Part shown: positions 16,851 through 25,005 of the stretch, piece after piece | Layout of the letters: each line of letters starts with the position of its first letter | Position numbering within the stretch: position 1 is the stretch's first letter | DNA from: an uncultured Prevotellaceae bacterium | Lineage (GTDB): Bacteria; Bacteroidota; Bacteroidia; Bacteroidales; Bacteroidaceae | Assembly (NCBI GenBank): GCA_902780635.1 | Contig: CACZGH010000014.1 | Coordinates: 1 to 64,000 of the forward strand | Direction of reading: 5' to 3' | DNA: 64,000 nucleotides | Translations under genes and position numbers: made by a program | Notes under the pieces: model-generated | The model's database searches: none | What the model was told of the DNA's origin: nothing | The model's input: the letters and a program-made list of their open reading frames with translations, nothing else

Positions 16851-16921
16851 TATCTGAAATTTGCACAACCCGGGTCAGCGGATAACACTTGCACAGGATC
16901 TTCAGTTAAATACAATAAATA

Positions 16922-16953
16922 TTTGCATATTTGTTAAATGAGAATTATCTTTG
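16922..16953 (+). promoter_or_regulatory. Promoter upstream of the decayed XRE gene
   Basis: TTTG at 16922-16925, a 20-base spacer and TATCTTTG at 16946-16953. It is intact although the gene behind it is broken, so it may now serve the DUF3089 gene with a long leader. Confidence 0.65.
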
Positions 16954-16981
16954 CATCAATAATGATATATTTCAAAAAACA

Positions 16982-17140
16982 ATGGATGAATTCACGCTGT
17001 CTATAGATGTATAGGAGATGGGGCGTCGGTTTAAGCTCGTCCGTCAAAAACTTGAGTTTACACAAACCAAGGTAGGAACGATATTAAACACGACACAACG
17101 CTCCAGACAGAAATAGAAACCTTGGATGATGCTGTCAATA
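16982..17140 (+). pseudogene. Decayed XRE-type helix-turn-helix regulator
   Basis: Reading from ATG 16982 gives MDEFTLSIDV, then a TAG stop at 17012, then in the same frame MGRRFKLVRQKLEFTQTKVG and TILNTTQ, which follow the XRE helix-turn-helix pattern. A second TAG follows, and continuing homology-like sequence (IETLDDAVNI) lies in another frame, so at least one stop and one frameshift have broken the gene. A short 32-residue frame from ATG 17018 survives but is too short to be a functional domain. The rest of 16851-17219 shows nothing else recognisable. Confidence 0.6.
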
Positions 17141-17219
17141 TAAAGAAAACCACTCACGGAGACACAAAGTGGATGATGACGCTCAAACGTTTTTTATCAC
17201 ACAATCATTTAATCATAAG

Positions 17220-18209
17220 ATGAACAAGAATCATTTTATTTCATTTATCATTGCTATTATAGCTACTGGCCTAATGACGCAGTGCCGGATGCAAGATAAA
17301 AATAGACTGTCGGAGGACGTATTACCACCGACTCCAGATTACAATGACACTACACAATGGTATATCACCGACCGTAGTGGAGAAGCTGATTTGTTCTATA
17401 TTATTTCTACAGAAACTGGCGACTATGCTCTTGATGGAGAAGAATATCATTTTGCCCACACTTATAACGACAGTGTGAGACAGCCTCTATACAGCGAGAT
17501 GCTGGGAGTGGACACCCTCCTTAGTGGAAGGCTCAATTTCTACTCGCCTTATTATAGGCAATGCTCGCTTCAAACCTTCACCAGCGACAGCACAGCCGAG
17601 GCACGTATGCCCATTCCTTTGGATGATGTGCGCCAAGCCTTCAAATACTACATCACCCATCTTAATCATGACCGCCCTTTCATCCTTGCCGGGTTTAGTC
17701 AAGGAGCGATCATCTTGCTAAAACTACTTCAAGAGATGGATGAAAGCACCTATGGCCGTATGGTTGCAGCCTATGCGATAGGCACAGTCATCACACAACA
17801 GATGGTAGATGAATGTCCTAAAATCAAACCGGCCCAAAGTGCGGATGATATCGGTGTCACTATCTGTTATAACTCAGTGAGAGATGCGAATTGTGTAGAC
17901 AAACGTCATGGAAGAAGTGTCGTCGCCATCAATCCCGTCAACTGGCGAACGGACTCTGTGGAAGCGGAGTTTGCCACGGAACCAACGCCACTGAAACTAG
18001 TTACCGAACAAAAAAAGGACAAGATGACAGTGCATCTTGACCCAACGACCAACTTGTTGTTTGTCAGTGGATATACTGCCAGTGATTACGTAATGCCTCT
18101 CATTGGCCAAGAGGGTAACTATCACTCGAGAGAAATCTGGCTTTACCGGCAGCAACTCAGGGAGAATATGGCTCATAGAATTGCTGTATTCAGTAATGCT
18201 AAAAGATAA
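17220..18209 (+). CDS. DUF3089 lipoprotein, alpha/beta-hydrolase-like
   Basis: A 329-residue protein with a hydrophobic signal ending LMTQC (lipid-accepting Cys at about 22). The body contains WYITDRSGEADLFYI, a nucleophile-elbow-like AGFSQGA near residues 159-165, and a C-terminal SGYTASDYVMPLIG, matching the DUF3089 family of alpha/beta-hydrolase fold. The substrate is unknown; an esterase or peptidase acting at the envelope is plausible. The open frame reaches back to 17169 but ATG 17220 starts the signal peptide. It sits in the scarred region between the XRE remnant and the GH43 stump. Confidence 0.8.
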   Translation: MNKNHFISFIIAIIATGLMTQCRMQDKNRLSEDVLPPTPDYNDTTQWYITDRSGEADLFYIISTETGDYALDGEEYHFAHTYNDSVRQPLYSEMLGVDTLLSGRLNFYSPYYRQCSLQTFTSDSTAEARMPIPLDDVRQAFKYYITHLNHDRPFILAGFSQGAIILLKLLQEMDESTYGRMVAAYAIGTVITQQMVDECPKIKPAQSADDIGVTICYNSVRDANCVDKRHGRSVVAINPVNWRTDSVEAEFATEPTPLKLVTEQKKDKMTVHLDPTTNLLFVSGYTASDYVMPLIGQEGNYHSREIWLYRQQLRENMAHRIAVFSNAKR

Positions 18210-18356
18210 TTCCTGGATAACGAATAGAAGATGAAAATTAAGGAAATGGGAAAATCCATTCTTCAAAGATTGGAACATCGCAAGTAACAACTTAGAATTC
18301 CTTTTTTTTATCGGCTTTTTATTATCCAATTTTGCAAAATCATAATAATCAGAAAA

Positions 18357-18617
18357 ATGAGAATTAATATTACTACCCTGCTGACCGTGCTGACGGCATT
18401 CTGCCTGTCACTGCCTTTGACAGCCCAAAATTACACCAAGTATCTGTTTGCCTATTTCCCCTCCAACAGCAACGAGAACGTCTACTATGCTCTGAGTGAC
18501 AAGGAATCGCCTTTCGACTTTGTGCCCATGAACTATGGGCAGATGATTGTCAGTGCCGACATACTACCCCACTTTTTGATTTGTCAAGGACTTCAAATAT
18601 ATTGTAAAAATGAATGA
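18357..18617 (+). pseudogene. N-terminal stump of a GH43-like secreted glycosidase
   Basis: A signal peptide (MRINITTLLTVLTAFCLSLP, ending TAQ) is followed by YTKYLFAYFPSN and YYALSDKESPFDFVPMNYGQ, which resembles the first blade of family-43 glycoside hydrolases found in gut Bacteroidota. After about residue 68 the similarity stops and unrelated sequence runs to a stop at 18617, only 86 residues in all against 300 or more for an intact enzyme. The S41 peptidase gene begins inside its last codons, so a deletion or insertion at about 18563 probably joined the two. Confidence 0.6.
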
Positions 18618-20316
18618 ATTAAAGAATTATATTCAGTTTCTTGTTGTCATGTTATTTGGCATCGTTTGTCTTTTGTCTTCGTGCGGCAAAGAACAGAAGA
18701 ATGCTGACAGTCAGTCTACCGTTGATAAGAAATATCCGGTGGAGGTTGAACATGCACAAATAGCAAATGATTCGATAGTGGCAGACTTTCGCTATTTCAT
18801 CCATCTTCTGGAAACTACGCATCCCGACCCATATTCGAGCTATGGGGGAAAAGTGTTTTTCCATCATGCAGCAAGTGAAATCGTAAGAAGTCTGAAAGAT
18901 GACAACGTAACGACAAAAGAGGAACTAAGTTGGCGTATCCAAGAATTCCTTGCACCATTAAGGGACGGGCATACACAAATTTTCAACCCTGAGTTGCTTG
19001 AATCCCCCACCCGTGTTCCCATCCGTCTCAAGGCAGTTAGTGATGCCCTGATTGTCTGTCAATTGCCGAAGGAACATCAACATCTGATCGGGAGCAGACT
19101 CATCAGCATTGAAAACATCCAGGCTATAGACCTATGTGAAAGGATGATGAAGATATACCCTGCGGAGAACGATATCGGTAAGTTGGCAAATATATGCTGG
19201 CATGGACATCAGCCTGTTGTTCTTAGAAGAATCATTCCTCATCTTCGCCAAGATACGATTACCTATCATCTGTTGACTCCAGAAGGGAGTCAAGTGAGAT
19301 TGCCGTTGCCGATTATTCCTGTGGAGCAATGGGAGGAATGGAAAAACGAGAAGGTGACTGCAAGTGCCAGTAGTCTTGCTGGGGACACTATATTTCCTAA
19401 AGAAAACCTTGGTTACTCATTCTCTGACAAGCAGAAGAATATTATGTACTTCCGTTCGACAAGTATTATGGCTCGTGACAACTTCAACTATATGTATCAG
19501 AACGGAATGGAGGTTCATGATGATCTGAAATATTGCTATGACGAGGTATACCACAAGCCTATGCCGTCCAATACTCGCATGGCCATTGACAGTTTGCCGT
19601 CTTTCTCAGAAGAATTTGAGAAAATGCTTCTTCAAATGAAGCATAACAATAGTGAAAACTTGATTATTGACCTCAGGGGCAATAGTGGAGGATGGACGCC
19701 CATCACTCTGCCAACACTTTATCAACTATGGGGTGATGGCTATTTGCAAAAAAACTTCCAAGACTATAATTATCGTTTGCTGTCACCACTCTACATGCAA
19801 AAGATAAATATGACGATTGAAGAGTTCAATGCCCAATATGACACGGACTATGAACTTGGCGACTATATTTTCAATGAGAACAACGAAAAGACACAGGCTG
19901 TCACCGAGGAAACCCGTGCAAGTTTCATCAACAACAGCATGAGTTGCATTCAAGACCATCTCGCTAAACAGAACGGTCGGCCCGTCTATACTCCTAAGCA
20001 TGTCTATGTCCTGGCTGATGCCGAGACATTCAGTGCCGGCTTTCATTACATGTTCTATCTTTGGAAGATGGGGGCAAAGATCGTCGGGGTTCCCAGTAGT
20101 CAGGCTCCAAACACTTTCATGGAAGTGACATCATTTATGCTTCCCCGAACGAAACTTAAAGGCGCCATATCCAACTCCATCCAGCAGTTCCTTCCTGTTG
20201 ATGACCCATGTTCCAAGCAGTTGACTCCAGATATTCAACTGAATTACGATGACTACAAGCGATACCATTTCGACAGTCAAGCAGAAGTTCTCTATCTGCT
20301 CGATTATATCAAGTAA
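18610..20316 (+). CDS. S41-family peptidase lipoprotein
   Basis: A 568-residue lipoprotein. The signal segment ends LLSSC (Cys at about 25). LAPLRDGHTQIF at about 113-124 and ENLIIDLRGNSGG near 349-361 are typical of tail-specific/C-terminal processing proteases, and DAETFSAG near 470-477 carries the expected catalytic serine. A long insert between 375 and 455 is unusual for small S41 enzymes. Probable role: proteolysis at the outer face of the envelope. The start overlaps the GH43 stump by 8 bases; no clear promoter of its own is visible, so it may now be read from the stump's promoter. Confidence 0.85.
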   Translation: MNELKNYIQFLVVMLFGIVCLLSSCGKEQKNADSQSTVDKKYPVEVEHAQIANDSIVADFRYFIHLLETTHPDPYSSYGGKVFFHHAASEIVRSLKDDNVTTKEELSWRIQEFLAPLRDGHTQIFNPELLESPTRVPIRLKAVSDALIVCQLPKEHQHLIGSRLISIENIQAIDLCERMMKIYPAENDIGKLANICWHGHQPVVLRRIIPHLRQDTITYHLLTPEGSQVRLPLPIIPVEQWEEWKNEKVTASASSLAGDTIFPKENLGYSFSDKQKNIMYFRSTSIMARDNFNYMYQNGMEVHDDLKYCYDEVYHKPMPSNTRMAIDSLPSFSEEFEKMLLQMKHNNSENLIIDLRGNSGGWTPITLPTLYQLWGDGYLQKNFQDYNYRLLSPLYMQKINMTIEEFNAQYDTDYELGDYIFNENNEKTQAVTEETRASFINNSMSCIQDHLAKQNGRPVYTPKHVYVLADAETFSAGFHYMFYLWKMGAKIVGVPSSQAPNTFMEVTSFMLPRTKLKGAISNSIQQFLPVDDPCSKQLTPDIQLNYDDYKRYHFDSQAEVLYLLDYIK

Positions 20317-20494
20317 CTCAAGTTGAATACCCATTCATCAATTATGGTTGATTTTGCAACCAAAGTGATGAAGATCCCGTTTGCACAACCGAATGCCTGT
20401 TTTGGCTTGAATAATAGCGATAAGGTGTCAAAAATTTCTTACATCACCTCTGTCTGTTCAATGTATTTTGTTCATATTGCGAATTGATCAAATT

Positions 20495-20538
20495 TTGCCG
20501 CTACCCATGCACTGTCGCCAGGCAGTTGGTAGCGGCAA
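20495..20538. other. Strong nested hairpin of unknown role
   Basis: In the 331-base gap between two convergent genes, ttgccgctacc (20495-20505) pairs perfectly with 20528-20538, and inside it actgtc pairs with ggcagt, giving a long two-tier stem. No T-run follows, so it is not a standard terminator. The rest of the gap holds no recognisable gene; 20555-20690 is open on the plus strand but matches nothing I know. Confidence 0.5.
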
Positions 20539-20647
20539 TTGCCGGAAGGTGAAGGAATGAAGGTGGTAACCGCGTGAGAATCAATGTCTACCGTACCTCG
20601 TTAGCTGAGGAGAAAAGCAGCGTCGCCCTCGATGGTATGGATGACGG

Positions 20648-22978
20648 TCAATACCGCCCTACAATCTTCTTTTTGCCATTGATGATGTAGACGCCGGGCA
20701 AAAGAGGTGTGGCATCTTCCAAGTTGTCGGCCACTTTGACACCTGTCAATGTATAGACTCCCGTAGTGGAGATATCGTTTCGTTCCACAATGGGTGTGTT
20801 GATGCCGTTGACCTCATCGATGGAGAGAGAGCCGTAATAACAGAGGCGGAAATTGTCGAAGATACACCAGTAGTAACTGTTCATCGTGCTGCACCGTATA
20901 CCCATTTTCAACTGACCGCCATCATGAGGTACCGACGAGGTGACCCGGTTCTCATACAGGCCCTTGTCGAAGTAGATACTGGCCGCTTCCATGTCGTTGG
21001 GGAAATACTTGCCACCAACGGAAGACTCACTGCCACCCTGTTTTGTAGTCTGAGCATCGGAAGTGATATGAGCCATACGAGTGCTCTTCAGGCCCGCATA
21101 GATAAAAGATGTCACGGTGTTACTGGAACATTCGGAGGCTCTGCCAGGACGCTGGAAACCCTGTGCGCGGAACTGATATGTGCCCTCAGGGAGATTTTTG
21201 ATCAGTTGGTTGATGTCGAAAGTCTTCTCGTAAAACTCACCGCAGGAATAGTTGATGGTGGGAGCCGCAGACCATCCATCGGCTGCGTCCATGCCGGGAT
21301 TCTGCAACATATAGGTGAGGTCGAAAGGCTGCTCCATGTCACTGGGTGTGGCATTGGCCAGGAAGGCGAAAGCTGCAGCGTCAGCCTGTTCGATGAGCGA
21401 TTGCACCATGCCGGTGTTGGTGGCTTGTGAAAGGTCGCTTTCAATCTGGCTGAGTGCTGAGTTGAGTGCGTCGTCCACTCCTTCCACATCCTCAGTATGG
21501 GGCACACTGGCCAGAGCCTTGATGTGGCTAATCTTGTTTTGCAAGGCGGTCACCACCGATTTCATCATGAGCATGGAGAAAGACGCCATCTCCTCGCCCG
21601 ACAAGATCAGCCACCGTTGGGTCGTTGATGAATTGGCGATGTTGAAAGTGGCGGCTGTCGTGGCACCGTCTTTACCTGCTTGCAGGCAGGAGGGCGACCA
21701 ATTGGAGGCCGGGGAGATCATCCAGTAGCCCCGCAGGTCAGACTCTTCCACGTCTACCCTACCCTTCATCAGCTGCAACCATTCTGCAGAGGTGGGTGTG
21801 GCCACGTCTGTCAATCTGAAGTCGCTGCCTGAAAAACTGATATACTGTCCTGTGGAGGCATTGAAAATCTGATAGTACTGACGGTCGGGAGAAAATCTGA
21901 CATACCATGCACAACTGTCGTTTTGAAGAGCCTCGTCAGATGTCACTTTCTTCCATGTCAGTTTTTTGTTGGCGCCCGGCACGAGCACAGCGTCATACAG
22001 CCCATACTCCTTGTCCTCACACTTGATGTAATATTTTAGTGTGTCTTGGTGGTCAAAAGCATAATAAGGTTCGGAAAAGAGCTGATTGGTATGCTGCAGT
22101 CCGTCCTCGCCGAGTGCCTGACATATCAGAGAATTGCCATAATAGAGCAAGTCAGTCCCATTGTCCTCATGAGCGCCATTGATGCCGTATGGCCACATGT
22201 GTTGGTAGTCGCCATTCAATTGCGACGTGGTGCTGTTGTCCCAGAAACGCAGCACTTCCGTCACTCTGTCGCCCAGCCACAAACCTGAACCAGTAGCGAA
22301 TCCGGCGGCATTGGATGTGCCGGCACGCAAATTGAATCGGCTCCACTCCGTATCGTTCCAAGGTATCACCCCACAGCCATGCAGCATCTCATGCATGATA
22401 GTGCCCGCTTTCTGATACGACTGGTTGGAACCCACGCTCATCCATCCACCATAAGAACACTCTGCCGTGGGCGTGCCGGAATTGTAACCGATGTTGGGAG
22501 AGAAACCTTTCATCTCCGTGAGGTCATTCCAATAGTCGATGGCCTTTTGTGCCGCCGCTCTGATACGTTCGTCGGCGGCATTGTCATTGCTCGTACGAAT
22601 GTGGAAGGTAATCTGGCCCTTGGGGATGGTATAAAAACGGATCACATCGCCATAGATCACCTCCTGGTCTTTTTTCAGCACGTATGCCCTCATAAAATAT
22701 TTGGTGGCGGGAGTCAGTTCCTCCAGACAATAGATGCGTCCGTTGTTGGAGAGATACTTCGTGGTCTTGAAATCATCGATGGAGGGTTGAGGCGACTCGC
22801 TCCAGCAAAAGCCCTGTTCGGCGATGTCGGATGAAGGTATGCCCGTGACCGTCATACGTCCGAAAGCTTTGGTGGCACCACGGGCGAACCGCGGGTCGGT
22901 CTTTACAGTCTGTGCAGAGACGGCCATCGACCAAAAGAAGGCCATGCTGGCCAGCATAAAAGATTTAAGATATAACAT
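20648..22978 (-). CDS. Large secreted metalloprotease-like protein with carbohydrate-binding-like C-terminus
   Basis: A 776-residue exported protein. A signal peptide (about 1-22) precedes a fibronectin-like strand region (about 28-118). A domain at about 122-300 contains HEMLHGCGVIPW, a zincin HExxH at residues 196-200 with the metzincin-like Gly. Residues 325-450 look like a ricin-type trefoil, 465-545 are helical, and 550-720 resemble a carbohydrate-binding beta-sandwich. The final 50 residues (TGVYTLTGVKV, LLPGVYIINGKKK) look like a type IX sorting tail. It is last in an apparent operon with the MFS and HAD genes. Function is inferred: a surface protease acting on glycoproteins. Confidence 0.65.
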   Translation of the reverse strand: MLYLKSFMLASMAFFWSMAVSAQTVKTDPRFARGATKAFGRMTVTGIPSSDIAEQGFCWSESPQPSIDDFKTTKYLSNNGRIYCLEELTPATKYFMRAYVLKKDQEVIYGDVIRFYTIPKGQITFHIRTSNDNAADERIRAAAQKAIDYWNDLTEMKGFSPNIGYNSGTPTAECSYGGWMSVGSNQSYQKAGTIMHEMLHGCGVIPWNDTEWSRFNLRAGTSNAAGFATGSGLWLGDRVTEVLRFWDNSTTSQLNGDYQHMWPYGINGAHEDNGTDLLYYGNSLICQALGEDGLQHTNQLFSEPYYAFDHQDTLKYYIKCEDKEYGLYDAVLVPGANKKLTWKKVTSDEALQNDSCAWYVRFSPDRQYYQIFNASTGQYISFSGSDFRLTDVATPTSAEWLQLMKGRVDVEESDLRGYWMISPASNWSPSCLQAGKDGATTAATFNIANSSTTQRWLILSGEEMASFSMLMMKSVVTALQNKISHIKALASVPHTEDVEGVDDALNSALSQIESDLSQATNTGMVQSLIEQADAAAFAFLANATPSDMEQPFDLTYMLQNPGMDAADGWSAAPTINYSCGEFYEKTFDINQLIKNLPEGTYQFRAQGFQRPGRASECSSNTVTSFIYAGLKSTRMAHITSDAQTTKQGGSESSVGGKYFPNDMEAASIYFDKGLYENRVTSSVPHDGGQLKMGIRCSTMNSYYWCIFDNFRLCYYGSLSIDEVNGINTPIVERNDISTTGVYTLTGVKVADNLEDATPLLPGVYIINGKKKIVGRY

Positions 22979-22998
22979 AAGCTACTGAAATAAAAGGA

Positions 22999-24189
22999 TT
23001 ATCTGTTTTTATGTTTTAAATACCAATGATGCGTGCAGAGCAGATAGAGCAACAGCGCGAAAACCACCAATACCAGTGTTTGCTGGAGTAAAGGGTCGGT
23101 CTGTCCTGGCAGATGTAGGCCGGAAGCAAAATAGCATGTAAGTCCCAGGGCGACTCCCGACTCCCACGCCAGGAAAAACGTGCTTTGCGATGTACCCCGT
23201 TGGCAATGATGGCTCAACTTGATAAAGAACAACAAGAACCGCGATCCAATCAGTCCGCTACCAAGCCCCAGCATGGTGAAAGCGAGATGATAGGCTGAGG
23301 CAGACTGATGCTGGCCAAGGATCAAGACCGCTGCCCCTATGAGGATCAGTCCTGCGACCGTCTCGCTTTTCAGTTCGGCATTGACAAAGATAAACTTTTC
23401 TGCCAGGAGCGCCAGTAAAAATCCAAACATGAGACAAACGTAGCACATCAGGCTACTGCCGGCGTAAGGCAGACAAACACCAAGCACGGTAGTGACCATC
23501 AGCAGATTGATAAACAAAAGCCAGCCAGAAGGAAGCAGGAAGCGGTCGATGCTGAAAAGACGCACGTTGTCATCGGGAGCCCTGAAAGGGAATCTCACCA
23601 TCATGATAAGCAGTGCCGATGCGACGGCCAGCCCTGCCGACGTCCACACAGTCCATTCGCGGTCGGCCAGAGTCGTGGTCAGTATCGCTGTGAGCGGACC
23701 GAGGGCAATGGCGAAACGTCCGAACCATGCCTCTGCGTAATTGGCCTCAGTGCGCTGGAACGACTCACTACAATCGACCACCAGCGTACTTGACAGAATC
23801 ATTTGTATAAGGCCGTAGAGTGCACCTGTCACAATCCTTGTGAGCAACAATGCCCCTACAAAGAAGCGGCTATCGACCCACAGATGAAGATAATAGGGAA
23901 GCACCAGGCACAAAGCCATCAGCAGGATAGAGTAGACACAGACCTTATTGCGACGGTGGCGCTGGACAAAATAAGAGCAAAAACAGCCCAGAAGATATAG
24001 ACCCACTCCATAGCCACCCATCATGGCCGCCACTGATGCAAGAGACACCATGCCTGTGCTGTCTACCAGTGTGGGTAAGAGGGTCACCTGCATATAGATA
24101 GCCATAGACACCAACAGATTGGCGATAGCTAAGAGCCAAAAGTCGCGGTTCCACAAACGAATATGAACGGGGGTATTTTGTGTGTCCAT
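22999..24189 (-). CDS. Major facilitator superfamily transporter
   Basis: A 396-residue polytopic protein with about twelve hydrophobic helices and a charged middle loop (RFPFRAPDDNVRLFSIDRF) separating two halves, as in MFS permeases. No signature tells the substrate. It lies 2 bases after the HAD gene's stop and 20 bases before the secreted protease-like gene, all on the minus strand, so the three are likely one transcript. It could be a sugar or drug exporter; neither can be favoured from sequence alone. Confidence 0.82.
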   Translation of the reverse strand: MDTQNTPVHIRLWNRDFWLLAIANLLVSMAIYMQVTLLPTLVDSTGMVSLASVAAMMGGYGVGLYLLGCFCSYFVQRHRRNKVCVYSILLMALCLVLPYYLHLWVDSRFFVGALLLTRIVTGALYGLIQMILSSTLVVDCSESFQRTEANYAEAWFGRFAIALGPLTAILTTTLADREWTVWTSAGLAVASALLIMMVRFPFRAPDDNVRLFSIDRFLLPSGWLLFINLLMVTTVLGVCLPYAGSSLMCYVCLMFGFLLALLAEKFIFVNAELKSETVAGLILIGAAVLILGQHQSASAYHLAFTMLGLGSGLIGSRFLLFFIKLSHHCQRGTSQSTFFLAWESGVALGLTCYFASGLHLPGQTDPLLQQTLVLVVFALLLYLLCTHHWYLKHKNR

Positions 24190-24191
24190 GT

Positions 24192-24827
24192 CTACAAGAG
24201 ATTAGCACATTGATAGAAGTCGAAGCCAGCGAAGTTGGGAATAACCCTGTCGCACAGTGGGGCGATGGTCTCCTCTGCATTGGTGGTGGAGAGGCCCACC
24301 ACGACCATCCGCGCCGCCTTGCCCGACCGTAGTCCATTGAAACTGTCCTCAAACACCACACACTCGTCGGTACTCACCCCCAGTATACGTGCTGCCTGAA
24401 GGTAGCAGTCGGGCGATGGCTTGCTCTCTCTGAAATGCTCCGAGGTGAGGATGGCGTCAAAGCAACGCTCTAGTTCGGGATGTGCCCGATAGACACTTTG
24501 CATCTTAGGCACATTGGAACTGGTGACCAGTGCCGTGAGTACCCCATGTTGTCTGAGTACAGCGATGAAAGGTTCAAATCCCTCGATATAGTCATACGAC
24601 ATATGACCCTCATAGTCGTTCAGTCCATTCACGATATCCGCCTGTGCATCAGGCATATCCTTGAAATGGGCATCAAATATCTGCACGAGTGTCTGACCCT
24701 TGATACGGTTTTCCAGTCCTGGCTGATCGGGATGATATTTGCGGCACATCGCCCCCCAAAAGATAGAATACTGAGGCTCCGTGTTGAAAACGACACCATC
24801 CAAATCGAAAAGAGCAGCTTTAAACAT
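24192..24827 (-). CDS. HAD-superfamily hydrolase, beta-phosphoglucomutase-like
   Basis: A 211-residue cytoplasmic phosphatase or mutase. The nucleophile motif DLDGVVF has Asp at residues 8 and 10, TSSN is at 102-105, the KPSPD loop lies at 136-140 and the metal site EDS at 160-162; a helical cap covers about 15-85. This pattern is typical of phosphoglucomutase/phosphonatase-type HAD enzymes acting on small sugar phosphates. It is the first gene of the minus-strand operon; a -7 box TAATTTTG lies at 24894-24887, with no clear -33. Confidence 0.88.
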   Translation of the reverse strand: MFKAALFDLDGVVFNTEPQYSIFWGAMCRKYHPDQPGLENRIKGQTLVQIFDAHFKDMPDAQADIVNGLNDYEGHMSYDYIEGFEPFIAVLRQHGVLTALVTSSNVPKMQSVYRAHPELERCFDAILTSEHFRESKPSPDCYLQAARILGVSTDECVVFEDSFNGLRSGKAARMVVVGLSTTNAEETIAPLCDRVIPNFAGFDFYQCANLL

Positions 24828-24954
24828 ATCAACTTTTTATGTAATCAAGTAATTTGCCAAAGTGGAGTACTTCTTTTTTTCGAGTGCAAAATTAATCAAA
24901 AAAAATCAGATAAGAGGTAATTAGTGACAACAGAATGATTTTTTAAGGGTAAAA

Positions 24955-24986
24955 TTTGGCCAAAATCAATTTAAGTATTAATTTTG
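24955..24986 (+). promoter_or_regulatory. Promoter for the glycosyltransferase-like / fbp operon
   Basis: TTTG at 24955-24958, a 20-base spacer and TAATTTTG at 24979-24986. Start near 24993 leaves about 13 bases before ATG 25006, which supports that start codon. Confidence 0.8.
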
Positions 24987-25005
24987 TAGAATATTGCAAA
25001 CACCC

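Noticed and set aside
16860-20390. An 11-base direct repeat (tttgcacaacc) at 16860 and 20380 as possible attachment sites of a mobile element
   Set aside because: An 11-base repeat is expected by chance many times in 64 kb, no integrase lies between, and the tRNA 3' end is not repeated.
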